The notes beneath the pieces were generated by a model. That model saw only the letters and a program-made list of their open reading frames with translations, was not told the origin of the DNA and did no database searches. This document shows, one piece after another, positions 1-11,760 of a stretch of DNA of 64,000 nucleotides. The stretch lies in NCBI GenBank assembly GCA_011634665.1, contig WAEK01000023.1, forward strand, positions 536,001 to 600,000, read 5' to 3'. A program made the translations under genes and the position numbers. The stretch comes from Mortierella sp. BCC40632 (Eukaryota > Mortierellomycota > Mortierellomycetes > Mortierellales > Mortierellaceae). The number at the start of each line of letters is the position of its first letter. Position 1 is the stretch's first letter.

Positions 1-2103
1 AAGCTTCGCGAGTATGCCCGACATGGCATTCCCAAGGACATCCGAGGGGTAAGAGATGTTTGTCGCCTGTTCAACTTTTTTTTTTCTTATCTCCTCTTTC
101 TCTCGCTCTCTCTCTCTTTTTTTTTTCTTTTTTTTTTCTCCTCCTCCTCCTCCCTTTGTCGTGTGGACATTGCTTACCTTGGACAAACACCACAGAGAGC
201 CAGCGATGGTGATTTGCGGAATCTGAGCAAAAGGCCTGGTATTGGATAGGTCTCAGCACCAGTGCGAGCCAGCGGCGATGTGCACATCGGCCCACTCAGA
301 GATGATCTTTGTGAAGTGGGGTCGGCCGCTCTTAATCGACACCTTCTCGGTCGAGGACTGACCAGGTTCCTCTTTCCGGAGAGTCTGCTGCCACTTTTTT
401 TTTTTTTTTTTTTTTTTGTTGTTGTTGTTGTTATTGTTGTTGTTCTGGTTCCAAGACCACTGAACCCCCCACCATGGTCCCCGCCAACCTTTCAGGCACT
501 GCGGTCATGCATTGTCGTGCATGCGGCGTCATTTTTTTTTTTGCTACACACGCAACCTCATGTGCGTCTTACCCGCCCAGAGGTCGATCCATCCAAAAGC
601 CCTGTTTCTTTTTCTTTATTTTTGTTGTTGTTCTGCTGAGCAGACCAGGATTAGCATGCGCGGCCCTGGACAGCTCTGATTTGTCAGTCGAGTTCGTTTC
701 TCCCTTGGTATTCTCCTTCCTTCCTCACTTCTTCCCTTCCCTCTTGCCCATGCACATGCTGTTATGTTCTTTCTCGTTCCTCTCAACTAAAACCCCGACT
801 TTATATATTTTTTTCCTATTTTTTTTTTTTTTTTTTTTTTTTCTCCCTCTCCCTATTTAGGATGTCTGGCTCTACTTGCTTGGAGTACAGGATGCAGACC
901 GTTCCAAAGAGGTTTCGACACAACGTCAACACCAACAAGACTTTGAACAACTCGACAAGGAACCTGACGAGTCGACCCGACGAGTGCGAGGCGAGATTTC
1001 TCGTTTTCTACGCAAGAATCATATGGAGTCCTGTCGAGATGTAGCACGAATTATCGAAGAGGTGATCAGTGCCTACTGTAACCAGAACCATCAAGTTGAA
1101 TATTTTTCAGGGATGGTCAATCTTTGTGCACCATTTGTGTACTCAATCCGTCGGGAGTGGGAAGCCTATCTATGCTTTGAGAAAAATGGTCAATACACTT
1201 GGTAAGTTTTTTTTTTTTTTTTTTAGTTGGGTGGGTGGAGCTAGAACAATGACTCATTCGGTTTACTCAGGAAGAAGAAAAGAGGAAACCCAATGGGGTT
1301 ATTTACTAGTCCCTTCTCTTTATTGTCCTTGAGTCGCTTATCTTGTTTGCTATGCCGACCTCTCTATATCCGAATGGGTTTTTTTCTTTTTTTATACATC
1401 TTGCTTTTTTTGCCTTTTACTAACAGCGCATCCCATTCTCCGATTGAAAAAAATTCAACCACATTGACCTTTTGTATTTCCCCTGTTCTTGTGTTACTCT
1501 ATAGACGAACACTTTAATGACGAGAGCATTAACGAATCCGTGGCCAAGTTCATGACCCTCTTCCATACCTGTCTCCCTGAGCTCTACTCGTACTTTGAAG
1601 AAGAGGAAGTCGATATTCGAGAATGGGCCGTGTCGGCGTTGCAATCGGTCTTGTCCAAGGAGATGACGCTCGACAATACAATGCGGTTGTGGGATACCTA
1701 TTTTGCCATCCCAGATGGACATACCCTCTCTTCTTCTTCACCGCCACAGTTGCACTCTATTTCGATGCCAGCGAGTCCACCCTCGGCCCTATTGAGTAGC
1801 AGCTATAGCAGCAACAGTGGCATGAGCCTTCATGGGAACATCCATGGAGCACATGCAGGATCCTTGGTACGGTCCATGTCCGGGGACCGGAAAGGGCGGG
1901 GGCAAGGTTGGATTGAGTTTCATCCATTTTTTTGTCTAGCAGTCCTGAAGCATCTGAAGGAACGATTTGAGGAACTGGAACAATCCGAGATCCGAACGGT
2001 TCTGATGCGGTTGCCCTCGTTGGATATGGACTATTGTATCAACGAGGCGTTTAATATCCGACACGAGCTGTTGGAACGACAGATCTTGGACGATGACCTG
2101 TGA
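1..2103 (+). CDS. TBC-domain (RabGAP-like) protein, 5' truncated, with an apparent frameshift
   Basis: Exons read as <1-48, 861-1201 and 1505-2103, with a TGA stop at 2101-2103; the 5' end lies left of the window. The protein begins inside a TBC domain with the motif-A block GIPKDIRG, continues DVWLYLLGVQ, then YFSGMVN, MRLWDTYF and the C-terminal EQSEIRTVLMRLP block. TBC domains stimulate GTP hydrolysis by Rab GTPases in membrane traffic. A Ser/Gly-rich stretch of about 50 residues (near 1735-1890) interrupts the domain before its last helices. Exon 2 runs in one frame to CFEK and then needs a one-base shift at the A5 run 1182-1186 to read MVNTL and join DEHFNDE in exon 3; with four As both phase and family pattern are restored. 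The usual catalytic glutamine (YxQ) is Ser in YFSGM, so GAP activity is doubtful. Intron 1 is 812 bp. Family call is firm; substrate Rab unknown. Confidence 0.82.
49..860 (+). other. Long first intron of the TBC gene
   Basis: The donor is GTAAGA directly after the Gly codon at 46-48 and the acceptor is TTTAG at 856-860; the flanking exons join in phase 0 as IRG/DVWLYLL. The interior is T-rich with several poly(T) tracts (about 396-417 and 819-842) and no convincing coding exon; frames open across it are driven by these tracts. Confidence 0.7.
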
Positions 2104-2810
2104 GCAAAAAAGAAAGAAAAAAAAAAAGGGGGGGAGGAGAGCGGGGATGACTTTTTATTATAGAGGGTGCAAATGGCAAATGATGTTTGTTGGGCGCCGA
2201 TCGTTCTGTTCTTGCGAGTGCATGTGTGGTTTTGCTCGCTCTCAATTATATTTGTGTCTCTCTTTCTTTCCTTTCTCTCGAGACGTTTTTGCGAGCGCTG
2301 GAATCGAGCAAAAGCACAAAAAAGGAAAAAAAAAAAAAAGACAATTTCTGCGAGCAATTAGACCCGATGCGGTTGTATATACCATGTACCCCATTATCTA
2401 AAAAAGAGAATCTGAGACACACATTCACACACATACACACACACACACAGACACAGACACAGAACACACACACACACCACCACCACCACACCACAAAAAA
2501 AAAAAGTGGTACTTTTTTTTTATTTTCACAAGTAGACTAGAAGATTTAAACCAGTGTAAAACAGGTTTTTTTTTTTTTTTTTTTTTATTACGAAGATGGT
2601 ATTATGGTACAGAGAGGGGGGATCCAACGCTAAAATTGGGAGAATCAAAAAAAAAAAAAACCTTTTTTTTTTTTTTTTCTCCCGAATCCTCAACCAAAAC
2701 CAGCCTCGGGCTAGACCACAGAGTGAGAGAGAGAGAGAGAAGAGGCCCAACTAGAGAGCAGAAAAAGTCATGAGGAGGAAAGTGAAGAAATTGAGTGGAG
2801 AGAGGTAGAT

Positions 2811-2845
<35 letters not shown>

Positions 2846-3113
2846 AAGAGAAAAGGGGAGAGAGTCCTGGGCTGGAACGCTGTGGGAATATATGCAGATC
2901 ACAGAAAAAAAAGGCGGAATGCGCGAAAACGAAAGAAGAAAAAAAAAGAGTCTGGCATGATGAAAAAAAAACGCTGCGGGAAAACGGAAAGAAACGAGAG
3001 AGAGAGAGAAAAAGAGGAGAGAGAGAGAGAGAGGAGAGAGAAAGTGTATATAAAAAAAAAAACATGAATAAAAGAAATGGGGAGTAAACATGAAAAAAAG
3101 AAAAAGAAAAGTC
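2104..3113. other. Convergent intergenic region with simple repeats
   Basis: This lies between the 3' ends of the TBC gene and the AT-hook gene. It holds poly(A)/poly(T) runs (2327-2339, 2566-2586, 2647-2678), a CA-rich microsatellite (about 2418-2492) and GA tracts (about 2814-2841 and 2997-3045). I see no gene. It should contain the two 3' UTRs and polyadenylation signals. Confidence 0.6.
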
Positions 3114-6100
3114 TTAATGCATCTCACGATCCCGGAGACTAGGATGAAGCCCCTCCGAGTGAGAATACGATGGGTGCTGCTGGTGATGCACATGATGTGG
3201 GTGATGGCCAGGATGATGCTGATGTGGGTGACCATGATGTTGTTGAGAAGGTGGATGTGGCATTGAGGGCAACGCATGGTGGTGATGCGCAGGAGGTGGA
3301 GGTCCATGGTGGCCATGTTCCTGACCTCGCTCCTGGCCACGCTCCTGACCCTTGGGATATGATCCTCCAGAAGTAGGGCCAGATCCCTGAGATGGCTCGT
3401 TCGGATACCGGTGTGAATGTGGTGACATGGGTGGACCCTGGGGCAATGGCTGCGATGGTGGGGGCTGGTGGGATGAAGACGAGGCCGAAAGAGGCGGCGT
3501 TGGGGGTGGACCCTGGGACAAATAAGGTCCATACCTCAAATGATGTTGCAATTGCGAGATCTGGTGTTGTTGTTGTTGAAGTTGGTGTTGCATCTTCTCG
3601 ATCGTGTAGATCAACGTATTCTGTTTGTCCTTTTCAGAATGTCGGCGCTCATCCAACTGGGCAATAAAGTCCCGCATCGAGTGTAGTTCACTCATCAACT
3701 CGCGACACTGTTGGGCTGTCATAGGTGCCGTTGGTCCATGTCCTTGAGTCGTCATTTCACTCTCGCCCGAGGCTGCTCCACCTGCGACAAGGCCACTGTC
3801 AGTCGAACCGCTGCCATGGCTTCGTCCTCGTCGATCATAGGGTTCTCCTCCAATACGCGACGAGGGTGCTGAAGTCGGTGGAGGAAGAACTGGCTGCGAA
3901 GGATAATATCGTGGGCCACGCTCCTGATCACGCATCTGGGGTTCGGAAGATCCATGGGGTCCTGGCATTTCATACAGGCTTCGGCTGTCAGTACGTGCGT
4001 GCTTGGATGGGCGCATGTAGTCTCCACTGTCGTGGTACTCAGGACCACCCTGGCCATGAGAATACTGACGTGCATGGCCATGTCCCTGTCCCTGATCGCC
4101 TCGCAATGAGGTGGGTGAGGTCATGGCGACGGGAGATGAAAGTGGAGTCGAGTGTGCGCCATGAGTAGCTGTGGCAACAGCCACCATTGAACGCTCCTCG
4201 GGTCCACTGCTAGTCGGCTTCATCTGTCGTTGTTCCAGGCTAGCGTTCTCCCAGCCACGGTGTGGGTGCATCTCCATGTCCTGAGTAGATTGCGACGATA
4301 GCTTGGTCTGACTGTCGTTTGAAGGATTCTTATCTCGGTCCTCGGTTTGCTGACCTGGAGCAAAGCTTGGCGTCGCTGGCACGGGGTTTCTGGGTCTGCC
4401 TCTCTTGGCTGGGGTTGCAGCAGGAGCTGTAGCAGGTCCCGAGAGAGAAGGAGTCGACGAATGGCCCTGTCCCGCTCCAGTCGAGGCCGATGCGGACGAA
4501 GGAGAGGCAGGTGCAGAGCTGCTGGCACGAACACCGTTATCCTCGGACCGTTTGCGCTGTTGCGTCGATGCAGTCTCATCCCGACCAGCCATCTCCTCGT
4601 CTTCGTCATCCTCGAGCTCATCGTCTTCACGGTGATCCTGTTTTTCGGGAGAGTCCATGTCGGCATCTTCCTGGTCCTCCGAATCCGACATACCCGAGCC
4701 ACTGTCTTCGCCGTTCGAGTCGCAGGCGTCGTCCAAGGAACTAGTCTGACCCGAGGAACGCATGAGTTGGATGACTTGTCGCACAAGGTCATCGTTCGCC
4801 TCTCGCATCTCGGGTGGGATGTTGCCTCGGTACATTCGCTCGCGGAGCAGATAGGGCTTCACCATCCGGTTGACTCGACGGATGCACTGTCTCGCATGGA
4901 CCTTCATTCCAAGCGCATCTCGAACATCTTCCCAAGCCTTGGCAACTTGACCAACCTTTTGTGCAAATGGGTTCAGACGGATCGTTTCCATCAACAACTT
5001 TCTATCTGTGTCCTCGGAGCGATACCGTCTCTTCTTTTGCATCCGCTTGAGGGCTTGAGGCTGGTTCATCATCTCAAAGAGCTGTTCCAACAATCTCTTC
5101 TTGGTCGCCTGTTGTTCCTCTGTACCAACAGGTCTATCGCGCCCTGAAATACTGGCCTGGATAATGTTGTCGAACCGTCTAGAGCAAGTTCTGGCACGGA
5201 TGCCTTGCTCGCGTGAGATCAACTCCCAGGCCTGGGTGGTCTTGCGGATAGCACAGTTGAAGGGGTCATGTTGAAGCACACTAGTCAAAAGACTGATCTG
5301 GACCTCGATCGGAAGGGGGCCTTTGGGTGTACCACGTGCTGACTGGATACGGAACGCTGAGGCAGAACCAGACTCTTTCTTGACCAGGACATTCTCGTCC
5401 GTCCGAGGTGGCCTTGGAGCAAGAGCAGGCAAATGCTCCGAATGGACCGACGGCGTGTTTGGAGCAACAGCAGTAGCAGGATTCGTGCCATAACCCATGC
5501 TCGTGGCCGAGGCATGATCCCGAAAGGACGAAAGACTACTGTGGCTACCATGACCACCATGGCCACCATGAGTGGCTGGGTAGTGATACGATGGCCCTGC
5601 ATGGTACGAATCACGGTCGCGGTCTGGGCGGTAGTAAGGGTCGCTGCGAGGGTCCTGTGGGTGGAACCGCTGGAGCCGGTCCTGATCTGAGCAGCTCTCG
5701 GAATCCGAGTCTGGGTGACGCTTGTGCTGGAGCGTACCTGGTGAATGACCCGTGGGGGAGGGCGGCATGCGTGGATGGTGAACAGAACCGCCGTGGCCCG
5801 AGTCGCCATAAGGATGCAAGGGGGTGTCGGGCACAGCCGCTGATCCGTAGTATGGCGGAGATCTCGGACGCGGGAGTGAGCTGTGGCGAGTGTAGCCAAA
5901 ATGACCCTGGGTAGAGTGAGGAGCAGGCGGCGAGATAGAGCGCTGCCAGCGTGGAGCCGGATAGTATGACGAGTCTTGAGGACGCGGGCTGTGCGTGCAG
6001 CGCGCGTAGTTATAGAGAGACAGAGCGAAGAAAAAAAAAAGAAGAGACAAAGCAAAAGGGAAGAGACAAAGCGAAAGAGAAGAGACCAAGCGTCATGGTG

Positions 6101-7442
6101 AGTAACGACCAATAGCTGCGGCAAAAAAAGAACATGACGGATGCATTGAAAGCGCACAGCTCGGCAGCACGGGGCATGCGTCGTCATCAACTGCAGTGCC
6201 CCGCTATTGTCCATCAAAAGGCAACGGATGCAGGAGAGAAGCGAACCCCTCACACACTCTCTCTTTCTCTCTTCCAGGCTGGACAATAGATGCGGGCAGT
6301 GAGTGCAAACGTCCCCGAGGTAGACCGGGCCGAGAGCGGGAATCGGACCATATGCGGGGGGAGCAGGGGTGAGGGGAGAGAAAGAAGTGGAACCCAGTGC
6401 AGATTGCCTAAGCATGGCCACGGTCTGACCATGCGCATGTCCTCGGCCTGTGGCTAATGGACAAGTAGACAGACAGCCAACGGAGAGAGAAGAGGGGGGA
6501 GGGAGAGAATGGGAGTGGGTGGCGGGGAGAAAGAATAGGGAGTACGAGAACAAAAAAAGTGCGATGCGGTGCGTGCGTGCCACTTGATTTGTAGTGGACT
6601 GAGCAACAGAATGTGTATGTATAGGTGTACAAGTGCGCAAAAAACTCGGGTATGGACTAAGCACTCGCAGTTGTGGGGCCATGCAGCGTTCCAGTTGGGC
6701 CGTTTCCTTCAACTCCAATTGTCCTGTTTGCACAATCACGATCTGCCAATTGCCTCGTTTGCTTTGCTAATGTTCGTTGGAAGCACCATAGCATTCCGAT
6801 GGCTGCGTTTTGGAGCGAGGACGTCCATCCACCCGATCCCACCGTCATGCCCTCAAGTCGACATTGGTCCATCGAGAAAAAAAGACGGTGCGAGCGAGCG
6901 AACAGCAAGTCGAGGAGAAAAAGACAAGGGAGAGAAAAGAGGAGGGAGGAGGGGAGAGAGAGTGGGGGGGGGGTGCAAGTGGAAGGGTCAATGTACCTTT
7001 GAGGGGGATACCGATCTCGTGGATCTGTTGTGTACGTCATGTCGCGCTCTTGGCGGGGCGGCCATTGAGGGGCCACATCGTGCGTCAAAGGCGCAGAGTA
7101 GGGTCGGTCGTCGGACCTGTACCGCTCTGGAGCATAAGACGGCGACCTGGCCATTGATGGCGACGACGGCGATACAGGCTGCTGAGGCTGTGGCGGCTGT
7201 GGTGGGTGGACTGAGGGATAGCTGTGTGCAGAATCTTTTGAAAAGAGATGTCGCTCCTGCGAATTGTCAGAAAAAACGTGCTCGCGCTCGTGGTCCTTGG
7301 CCTGGGCCTGGGGCGGTGCCTGTTCCGAGGTCGTCGAAGGGATCGGTGAAGGGCTACCACGCGCGAGCTTGTTAGCAGTCATTGAAGGAGAGGGCGTTGC
7401 AGAGAGCGGGGCTGCAACGGACGATGTCGACCTCGGTTCCAT
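3114..7442 (-). CDS. AT-hook protein with two SANT/Myb-like repeats
   Basis: Two exons, 7442-6997 and 5988-3114, join in phase (AG + C giving Ser) to 1106 codons; the TAA stop is at 3116-3114. The start is the first ATG after an in-frame TGA; an upstream coding exon cannot be excluded. Residues 1-370 are Ser/Pro-rich. Residues about 373-427 and 475-528 form two related helical repeats, each with a central AW and an ARTCSRR or ARQCIRR block, resembling Myb/SANT or trihelix DNA-binding modules. An acidic stretch follows (about 570-620), then an AT-hook (KRGRPRNP, about 676-683), a Gln-rich coiled coil (about 895-960) and a His-rich tail. This suggests a nuclear DNA-binding or chromatin regulator. 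I do not recognise a named family. The intron is 1008 bp. Confidence 0.75.
5989..6996 (-). other. 1.0-kb intron of the AT-hook gene
   Basis: On the minus strand the donor is AAAG/GTACAT and the acceptor CACGCACAG. The sense strand is CT-rich. A short Pro-rich open stretch near 6250-6440 was tested as a middle exon, but no acceptor puts it in phase with both flanking exons, so I read the whole interval as one intron. Confidence 0.55.
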
Positions 7443-7676
7443 GAGTGGACGTGTCGACAATGGGGCAATCCCGAGTCCGGGGTGTGAAGGGGTCCAGAAT
7501 CACGGTTGTGGACGTGTGTTGCGGCGCGCCGGAAAAATCGATACAGTCAGAGGCAGCAACAGAACACAGGCACAAAGCTGTCGGGCAGGGCCTAGTGGAC
7601 GTGGAGGAGAGAGAGGAAGAGAGAAAAAGAGAAAAAGGGAAAGGAGAAAGGAAAGGAGAGAGGGATTGAGAGAAAC

Positions 7677-7677
<1 letters not shown>

Positions 7678-7723
<46 letters not shown>

Positions 7724-7732
7724 TATATAGAG

Positions 7733-7769
<37 letters not shown>
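7678..7769. repeat. GA/AT compound microsatellite
   Basis: About 22 GA units pass into short AT-rich units and back into GA, roughly 90 bp in all, 240 bp upstream of the AT-hook gene's start codon. This is a polypurine tract on the plus strand. Confidence 0.95.
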
Positions 7770-7776
<7 letters not shown>

Positions 7777-10530
7777 GAGGTAGAGGCAGGGATGAGATCC
7801 AGGTTTTTTTTTGGCCAAGGCGGTTGGATGGAAAGAAAGCGAGTGAGCGAGTGAGCGACAGACAGAGAATGAAGGAAGAGAGAAGGAAAGAATCAGGAGG
7901 AACAGTCAGCAGCCGCGCACAACAGGTCGATGCGGCGCAACGCGTGAACAAACGTGCAACAGATTGGTAGGTGGATTAGGCAGGGCAAGAAAAAAAAAAA
8001 AAAAAAAAAAAAAAAACACAAAAAAAAACATAAAAAAAAAGAACTCGAGGTTGATAGCATAGGAGAGAGAAAGCGAGAGAAAGAGAGAAAGCGAGAGAAA
8101 GAGCACACAAGAAAAAGAGAACAAATAAGAGAGAACGAGAGAGCAGAGAAGGACCAGGGGAGTGCCCGATGTGGGGTGTGGCAGTTCAGGGTTGAGAGGG
8201 ATATCTGGTTTGGAGAGTGTCCGGCAGACAGTCGAGCGTGAGTGGGAAGGACTGTGTTTGTACACTACAGTGAGACGAGTACACTGCCGCCATCATTTCT
8301 TTGCCTGGACGTCCACAGAGGACTTTTTTTTTTTTTTAACATGTGGGAAGGGCGGAGGCGGCTCGTAACAGGGCTACGAACACAGCACTACCCGATTCGC
8401 GATTCGGGGCAGATGGACGATCTAGAAGTGGTCCAATGGCGGTCTGAGTGGGTAAGGCGGGCCGAGTGAGCGGCCCAGTCCGTGGGCCTCGTCCGTGGCT
8501 CTGCTGGTCTGGCCGGCGAGAGGGGAAAGGAAGGAGAGGACGAGAGAACAGCGTTCCCCGCAGAAAGAGAGAGAAAGAGAGAGGCAGTAGGAAGGAGAGA
8601 AGGGGCCGACAAATAACCCATGGAGTGGGATGGACTTCGTCTGCCAATTTCTCCTGAGCCAAGTCCACACCCACGTCCTGCGTTGGACCAAACCAGACTC
8701 TAGCGAGAGACCGACCATGCGAGGGAGAAAGCAGGGGAAGGACATACAAAAGGTCCAGGTGGCAGGGAGCAGCGACAGAAGCAGCAGTATCGAGAGAGAG
8801 AGAGAGAGAGAGAGGGAGGGAGAGGGAGGGAGAGAAAAGAGAGGAGAGAGCACAGGTCTGTTTGGGTCATGGAACGAGGTTGGTGGTCATGACTAGATTT
8901 CGATCTGCTGCAAAAAGAACAATGCGCTGGTGGTGTGTATGCACCTCGCTGCACTCGCGCCCATACAACGGACAGACAGGCGCGATTGCCCCCATTGAGT
9001 TCTGTTCAATTCTATGAACATAAGACTCGATCCAGGCTGCACAGTCGAGTGTCTGCGCCTGAATGAATCGATGGTGCGAATCATGGGGTGTATGTGGTGT
9101 ATGTCTGCAGCGTATGTGGAACAGTGGACCCAACTCTATCGGAGGATGTACTGCAAAACTACCCGACACGTCTCCCACCTTCTCGGCCCTTGGCCTCAAA
9201 ATGAACCGACTCGGGTAGTCGCTGCAATGTAACAACAGCGGCTCTATACCCCCTCTCTGAGCATCCATCGCCCTGTTCCTGTGGCCAGCTTCCTCCCCCC
9301 TCCGCTCTCCAAAAAAACCGCCAGGACACAGGGGAGGAGCAAACATGAGCTCGTCCATAACAACAGTGTCGTCCGCTCTGTTGTGCGTGTTTGCCCAACA
9401 GACAATGGATGGGTTGCGGATAGGTTGCCTGTTGTTTGTGCATGTCTGTAATAAACTTGCATCTGGATATTCTTGCTGCACAACAAGACTCAACCATCTC
9501 ACTTTCTCCCACCAAGACCACATGCCAACCTTCGACCACTGTACCTTTTTTTTTTTTTTTTTTTCTTCGTTCACCCGACAGCATGTGCAGACCTCGCTCT
9601 CTGTTTCCTTTTTTTTTTTTTTTTTTTTTCCTGATAAACAGAGATAGATCTCTCTTCCGTCTTTTCTTTTACCCACTCGACTCTTATTTCTTCCGCCACT
9701 GCAACTGTTTGTGTTTGCTCCAAAGGGAATGTGGAATAAAGTCAGCAAGTCAGCCTCATAACCCTCGCCTGACTGGGACTTCACCCCTTCTCTCCCTTTT
9801 CAACAGGACCGTACAGCAGTGACCCCGAGATGGACATAATCCGCCATTGATCGTCCTGCAAAAAAGAGGAGTCCATGACGCTGAAACCGACCCGAGTGTT
9901 TGCCGAGGGGTCCCTCCTTTTGAGCGGGCGAGTCTGGTTGGCCGAGATCCGACGGACGGATCGGTCGGGCCAAGCAAAAAGAGGCGTGGACTGCGACACT
10001 CGGTTGCAACGAGCGAGAGAAGGAAAGCCAGGAAAGGGAGGGGGTGGCGCGGGCAGGGGAGAGAGGAAGAATAGAAAGAAAGAACGAACGAGAGCGCTAA
10101 AAAAGCCATCTCACTCAACCCAACCCACAGAAACACGAAAGCGATGTCTGAATTACAAATGGAATTGTGGACTTTGTCGACCGATAAGGTCCCGGGGAGG
10201 GGAGAATCAAAGACGTTTGAAGATCCTCCCCTGTTTTTTACACTCAGCGGAGAACTCACACACACACACACTCTCTCTCTCCCTCTCTCCCTCTCTCGTT
10301 CATTCACTCATTCACTCCAATGGTAGCCCGCCCATGGCCTACAAGCGCACCTGGTCAGATCGCTGAGACACGTCCCGTTCAATAGGTGGTAGGCCAAAGA
10401 GTTTGAAATAGAGATTGAAGAAAGAAACATTGAAAGGAAAAAAAAAACAAAAAAAAAAAAAAAACGAGAAAGAGGGGAATGACGATCCCCTTTTTGAGGA
10501 GGAAAAACTTTGGGTAAAAACCAAAAACGA

Positions 10531-10553
10531 ATGCCTCTCAAGACGAGAGGCAT
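10531..10553. repeat. Perfect 9-bp hairpin
   Basis: A 9-bp inverted repeat (ATGCCTCTC ... GAGAGGCAT) with a 5-nt loop, isolated in apparently non-coding DNA. There is no T-tract right after it, so nothing marks it as a terminator. Confidence 0.7.
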
Positions 10554-10963
10554 CACGTCATGAAAGGGGACAATAGATGACAGAAAAGGGCGTGATTTCA
10601 GCGCGGCCTAGGAGTGGCGAAAGCGATAGACGAGCGTAATTACCTTGATGCGAGACGAAACGCTTGGCCGGTAACAGACGTGGACGGACAGAGGGAGAGA
10701 GAGAAGAGAGGGTGAGAGGGGCCCTGGAAAAATAACCTTGATCGAGTCTCTACCAGTCGGAAGCTGCCTAGCTCGCGCGCAGCCTGTCGTGCACGATTCG
10801 ATGTCGCCGAGAGTGGCAAGGCCAAGGATGGACAGGAAGAAGAACAATGATGAGACACGATGTCAGAGAGAGAGAGGGAGAGAGAGGGAGAATCCGTAAG
10901 AGTGTAGAGAGAAAGAGAAGGAGAGAAAGGGAGAAGGAATGAAGGATCGGTGAGCGATCAAGT

Positions 10964-11342
10964 CTAATGCTTCGGTACAAAAGGTCGCAGTTCAAACGGC
11001 CGATATGCAGGGGGTGGAGGATGCCAAGGTTGGACAGCCCAGTGTGACGAACAGGCGTAGTAATAGAGGAGGCAGAGTCCTTTCGGGGCAGGGACAAGGA
11101 AAGTACAAGGCAGGGTAGTGATCCAAATAAAATAGACAGGGGGAAGAGAGAGAGAAACGAGGAGAGAGAAAAGGGATCGGATCGAATGAGATTGCCAATG
11201 AATTGCAATGAGCCAGTTGACCAAGAAATGAGCGGAATGGAAGAGACAGTAACAGTGGGCAGTGTGGATCAATAAGAGCGAGAGCGGCAGCAGCGGAGCA
11301 AAAGTAGGAGATAGAAGAATTGCTAAAAAGATGGGAGAGAAG

Positions 11343-11373
<31 letters not shown>

Positions 11374-11760
11374 GAGAAAGAAAAGACTGGGAGAGGGGAG
11401 AAAGTAGCAGGAGGACGTAAAAGACAACCCAGCGTTCGGCCAAAGAAGGGTGCCAGCGATTGGCTGTCCGCTCGGTCGTCGCCTGGCCAAGCCGTGGACC
11501 CAGAGGCGGTGCAGTCCCTGTGCTGCAGGGTCGGGATTGGCTCAGCAGCATCGCACGGCTGGTAGGTAGCCGCCTTTGGGGTGCTTGTCACGGCACTGCC
11601 TGCTTCTTACCGGGGCCGCGGCGAGGGCCCGCGGAAGGACAATCACGCCCAAGAGGACGAGAGTGAGGTAAAGATAGACAAGCAGTGCATTGTGTGTTGT
11701 GTGGATTGAGAGTGTGGCCCGGGATGTGCAACCAGCGAACGGATGATCGGTGCGGTTACG
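10964..11760 (-). CDS. Possible small multi-exon gene (uncertain)
   Basis: On the minus strand a hydrophobic stretch (ALLVYLYLTLVLLGVIVLP, then ALAAAP) ends at a good donor (CCCCG/GTAAGA, exon end 11611). A 52-bp intron follows with acceptor CTACCAG, and reading resumes in phase at 11558 with a balanced, Cys-containing segment (PCDAAEPIPTLQHRDC). Further on, a tail ending PPPPAYRPFELRPFVPKH stops at TAG 10966-10964. The first segment looks like a signal peptide or membrane helix, but it lacks an in-frame ATG and exons between about 11450 and 11150 are unresolved because the DNA is CT-rich. It could be a secreted or membrane protein, a decayed gene, or chance. Confidence 0.22.

Larger units (their letters stand above)
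7443..10963. other. Upstream region of the AT-hook gene; no recognisable gene
   Basis: The plus strand is strongly purine-rich from about 7600 to 8900, with a GA/AT compound microsatellite at 7678-7769, poly(A) at 7990-8016 and GA tracts near 8790-8815. Around 9540-9630 there are two poly(T) tracts. Open frames here, including one of 305 codons on the minus strand (8867-9784), show no conserved motif. It probably holds the promoter and 5' UTR of the minus-strand gene ending at 7442. Confidence 0.5.

Noticed and set aside
6250..6440. Possible middle exon of the AT-hook gene (Pro/Ala-rich)
   Set aside because: No acceptor and donor combination fits the phase of both neighbouring exons, whereas the direct join does.
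8867..9784. 305-codon open frame on the minus strand
   Set aside because: No motif, odd composition with Lys runs from poly(T), and comparable open frames on the other strand; likely chance.
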